Below, in pieces: positions 31,964 to 32,772 of a DNA stretch of 32,772 bases. Below the pieces are notes generated by a model. That model was not told where the DNA came from, made no database searches, and saw only the letters and a list, made by a program, of their open reading frames with translations. Positions within the stretch are counted from its first letter, which is position 1. Each line of letters begins with the position of its first letter. The DNA comes from Nitriliruptorales bacterium (GTDB lineage: Bacteria; Actinomycetota; Nitriliruptoria; Euzebyales; Egibacteraceae), in NCBI GenBank assembly GCA_009379795.1, contig WHTC01000009.1:1-32772 (forward strand), read 5' to 3'. The translations under genes and the position numbers were made by a program.

Positions 31964-32772
31964 ATGCCCGAACTGCCCGAGGTCCAGGCTCACGCCGAAC
32001 GGCTGACCGCAGCGCTGCGCGGTGCCGAGCTGCAGCGCTTCGAGCCGCTCTCCTTCGCCGTGCTGAAGACCGTCAACCCGCCGCCTGACAAGGCGGTCGG
32101 GATACCCCTCGACGAGGTCCGTCGTCGCGGCAAGCACCTGCTCCTGCGCTTCGGGGAGTTGCGATTCGTCGTCCACCTGATGCAGGGCGGCCGGCTGCGG
32201 CCGGACGGCAACCAGGCCCGGCGGCCACGTGGCGGGGCGGCGCGCTGGTGGTTCGCCGACGGCCGCGCTCTGCTGCTGACCGAAGCCGGCACCGAGCGCA
32301 AGGTGGGCGTCTGGGTCATTGCCGGGGATCCGCGAGGCGTCGCGCCCCTCGACGAACTGGGGCCCGAGGCGGATCAGATCGAGCCCGCCGCCATGGCGGC
32401 GCTGTTCGACGGCCACCCGATGCGCCTGCACACCTTCCTGCGGGACCAGCGCATCCTGGCCGGGATCGGGCGCCGGTTGGCCAACGAGGTGTGCTGGACG
32501 GCGCGGCTGTCGCCGTTCGCCCCCACGCGCAACCTCGGCGAGGAGCGCGCCGCCCAGGCGGTGGACGCGATCCGCGCCGCGGTCACCGAGGGACTGGAGG
32601 ACGAGCGCCGGCGCAACGACATGTCGGCATCCAAGGAACGCGCCGGCGCGGTCCACCATCGCACCGGCGAGCCATGCCCCCGCTGCGGCGACGCGATCCG
32701 CGCCGTCGAGTACCGCGACTACACGGTCAACTACTGCCCCGCCTGCCAGACCGGCGGCAAGATCCTCGCCGA
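31964..32772 (+). CDS. Fpg/Nei-family DNA glycosylase (3' truncated by window edge)
   Basis: Open to the end of the window, 269 codons visible. The protein starts MPELPEVQAHAERL: after Met removal Pro2 is the Schiff-base nucleophile and Glu3 the catalytic acid of formamidopyrimidine/endonuclease VIII glycosylases. Lys57 (RRRGKHLLL) is conserved, and the C-terminal zinc finger CPRCGDAIRAVEYRDYTVNYCPACQTGGKI is complete. It excises oxidised bases and nicks the abasic site. The block VHLMQGGRL replaces the usual HLGMSG, which fits one of the diverged actinobacterial Fpg/Nei paralogues rather than canonical MutM. Only the last few residues are missing. Confidence 0.92.
   Translation, partial: MPELPEVQAHAERLTAALRGAELQRFEPLSFAVLKTVNPPPDKAVGIPLDEVRRRGKHLLLRFGELRFVVHLMQGGRLRPDGNQARRPRGGAARWWFADGRALLLTEAGTERKVGVWVIAGDPRGVAPLDELGPEADQIEPAAMAALFDGHPMRLHTFLRDQRILAGIGRRLANEVCWTARLSPFAPTRNLGEERAAQAVDAIRAAVTEGLEDERRRNDMSASKERAGAVHHRTGEPCPRCGDAIRAVEYRDYTVNYCPACQTGGKILA

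Overview
The window is high-GC DNA packed with short-gap or overlapping genes, many GTG starts and an actinobacterial gene set (PII plus GlnD, the MSMEG_4193/DUF3090/SCO1664 trio, a secretin-less Tad pilus locus, a DosR/NarL-type two-component system). It most likely comes from a deep-branching Actinomycetota chromosome; the class cannot be fixed from sequence alone. No tRNA, rRNA, CRISPR, transposase or phage gene was seen. Both ends cut genes: a FIST-domain protein at the left and an Fpg/Nei glycosylase at the right.

Layout. 1-3.2 kb, plus strand: end of a FIST protein, then glnB (PII) and glnD, its modifying enzyme, separated by a perfect 35-bp tandem duplication that creates two identical 12-codon micro-ORFs leading into glnD. 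3.3-4.8 kb: a membrane-anchored HExxH protein. 4.8-19.6 kb, minus strand: a Tad (Flp) pilus locus of 16 genes. It reads, in transcription order: a zinc-ribbon protein, cpaB/rcpC, a TadZ-TadE fusion, tadE, tadA, tadB, tadC, histidine kinase, response regulator and a von Willebrand A lipoprotein, nearly all joined by 1-4 nt stop/start overlaps. After a 171-nt gap a second block follows: flp, a TadG-like protein carrying an M15 peptidase domain, a 450-residue protein with an Flp-type N-terminus, a lipoprotein, two membrane proteins and DUF192. 19.7-23.1 kb, plus: fumC, then phosphomutase-like/DUF3090/SCO1664. 23.1-27.3 kb: a membrane protein, threonine dehydratase, a lipoprotein, and a family A DNA polymerase with 3'-5' exonuclease but no 5' nuclease domain. 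27.3-27.5 kb: 62-bp hairpin-bearing tandem repeats between convergent genes. 27.5-30.0 kb, minus: MOSC protein, flotillin, NfeD-like. 30.1-32.8 kb: arginine deiminase, greA (minus), Fpg/Nei.

The part most likely to hold something undescribed is the Tad locus. Four of its proteins carry a prepilin-type G|xxxxE site (Flp, the long Flp-headed protein, TadE and the C-terminal half of the TadZ fusion). One of these sites lies inside a fusion with a cytoplasmic ATPase, so the fusion could be cut by prepilin peptidase into TadZ and a pilin. The same locus encodes a putative wall peptidase tethered through a TadG-like N-terminus and its own two-component system, with DosR-box-like motifs upstream of flp. 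No prepilin peptidase, secretin or TadD is present here.

A second recurrent signal is a TASSCT -10 hexamer 6-8 nt upstream of five separate plus-strand start codons without a Shine-Dalgarno, suggesting leaderless transcription.
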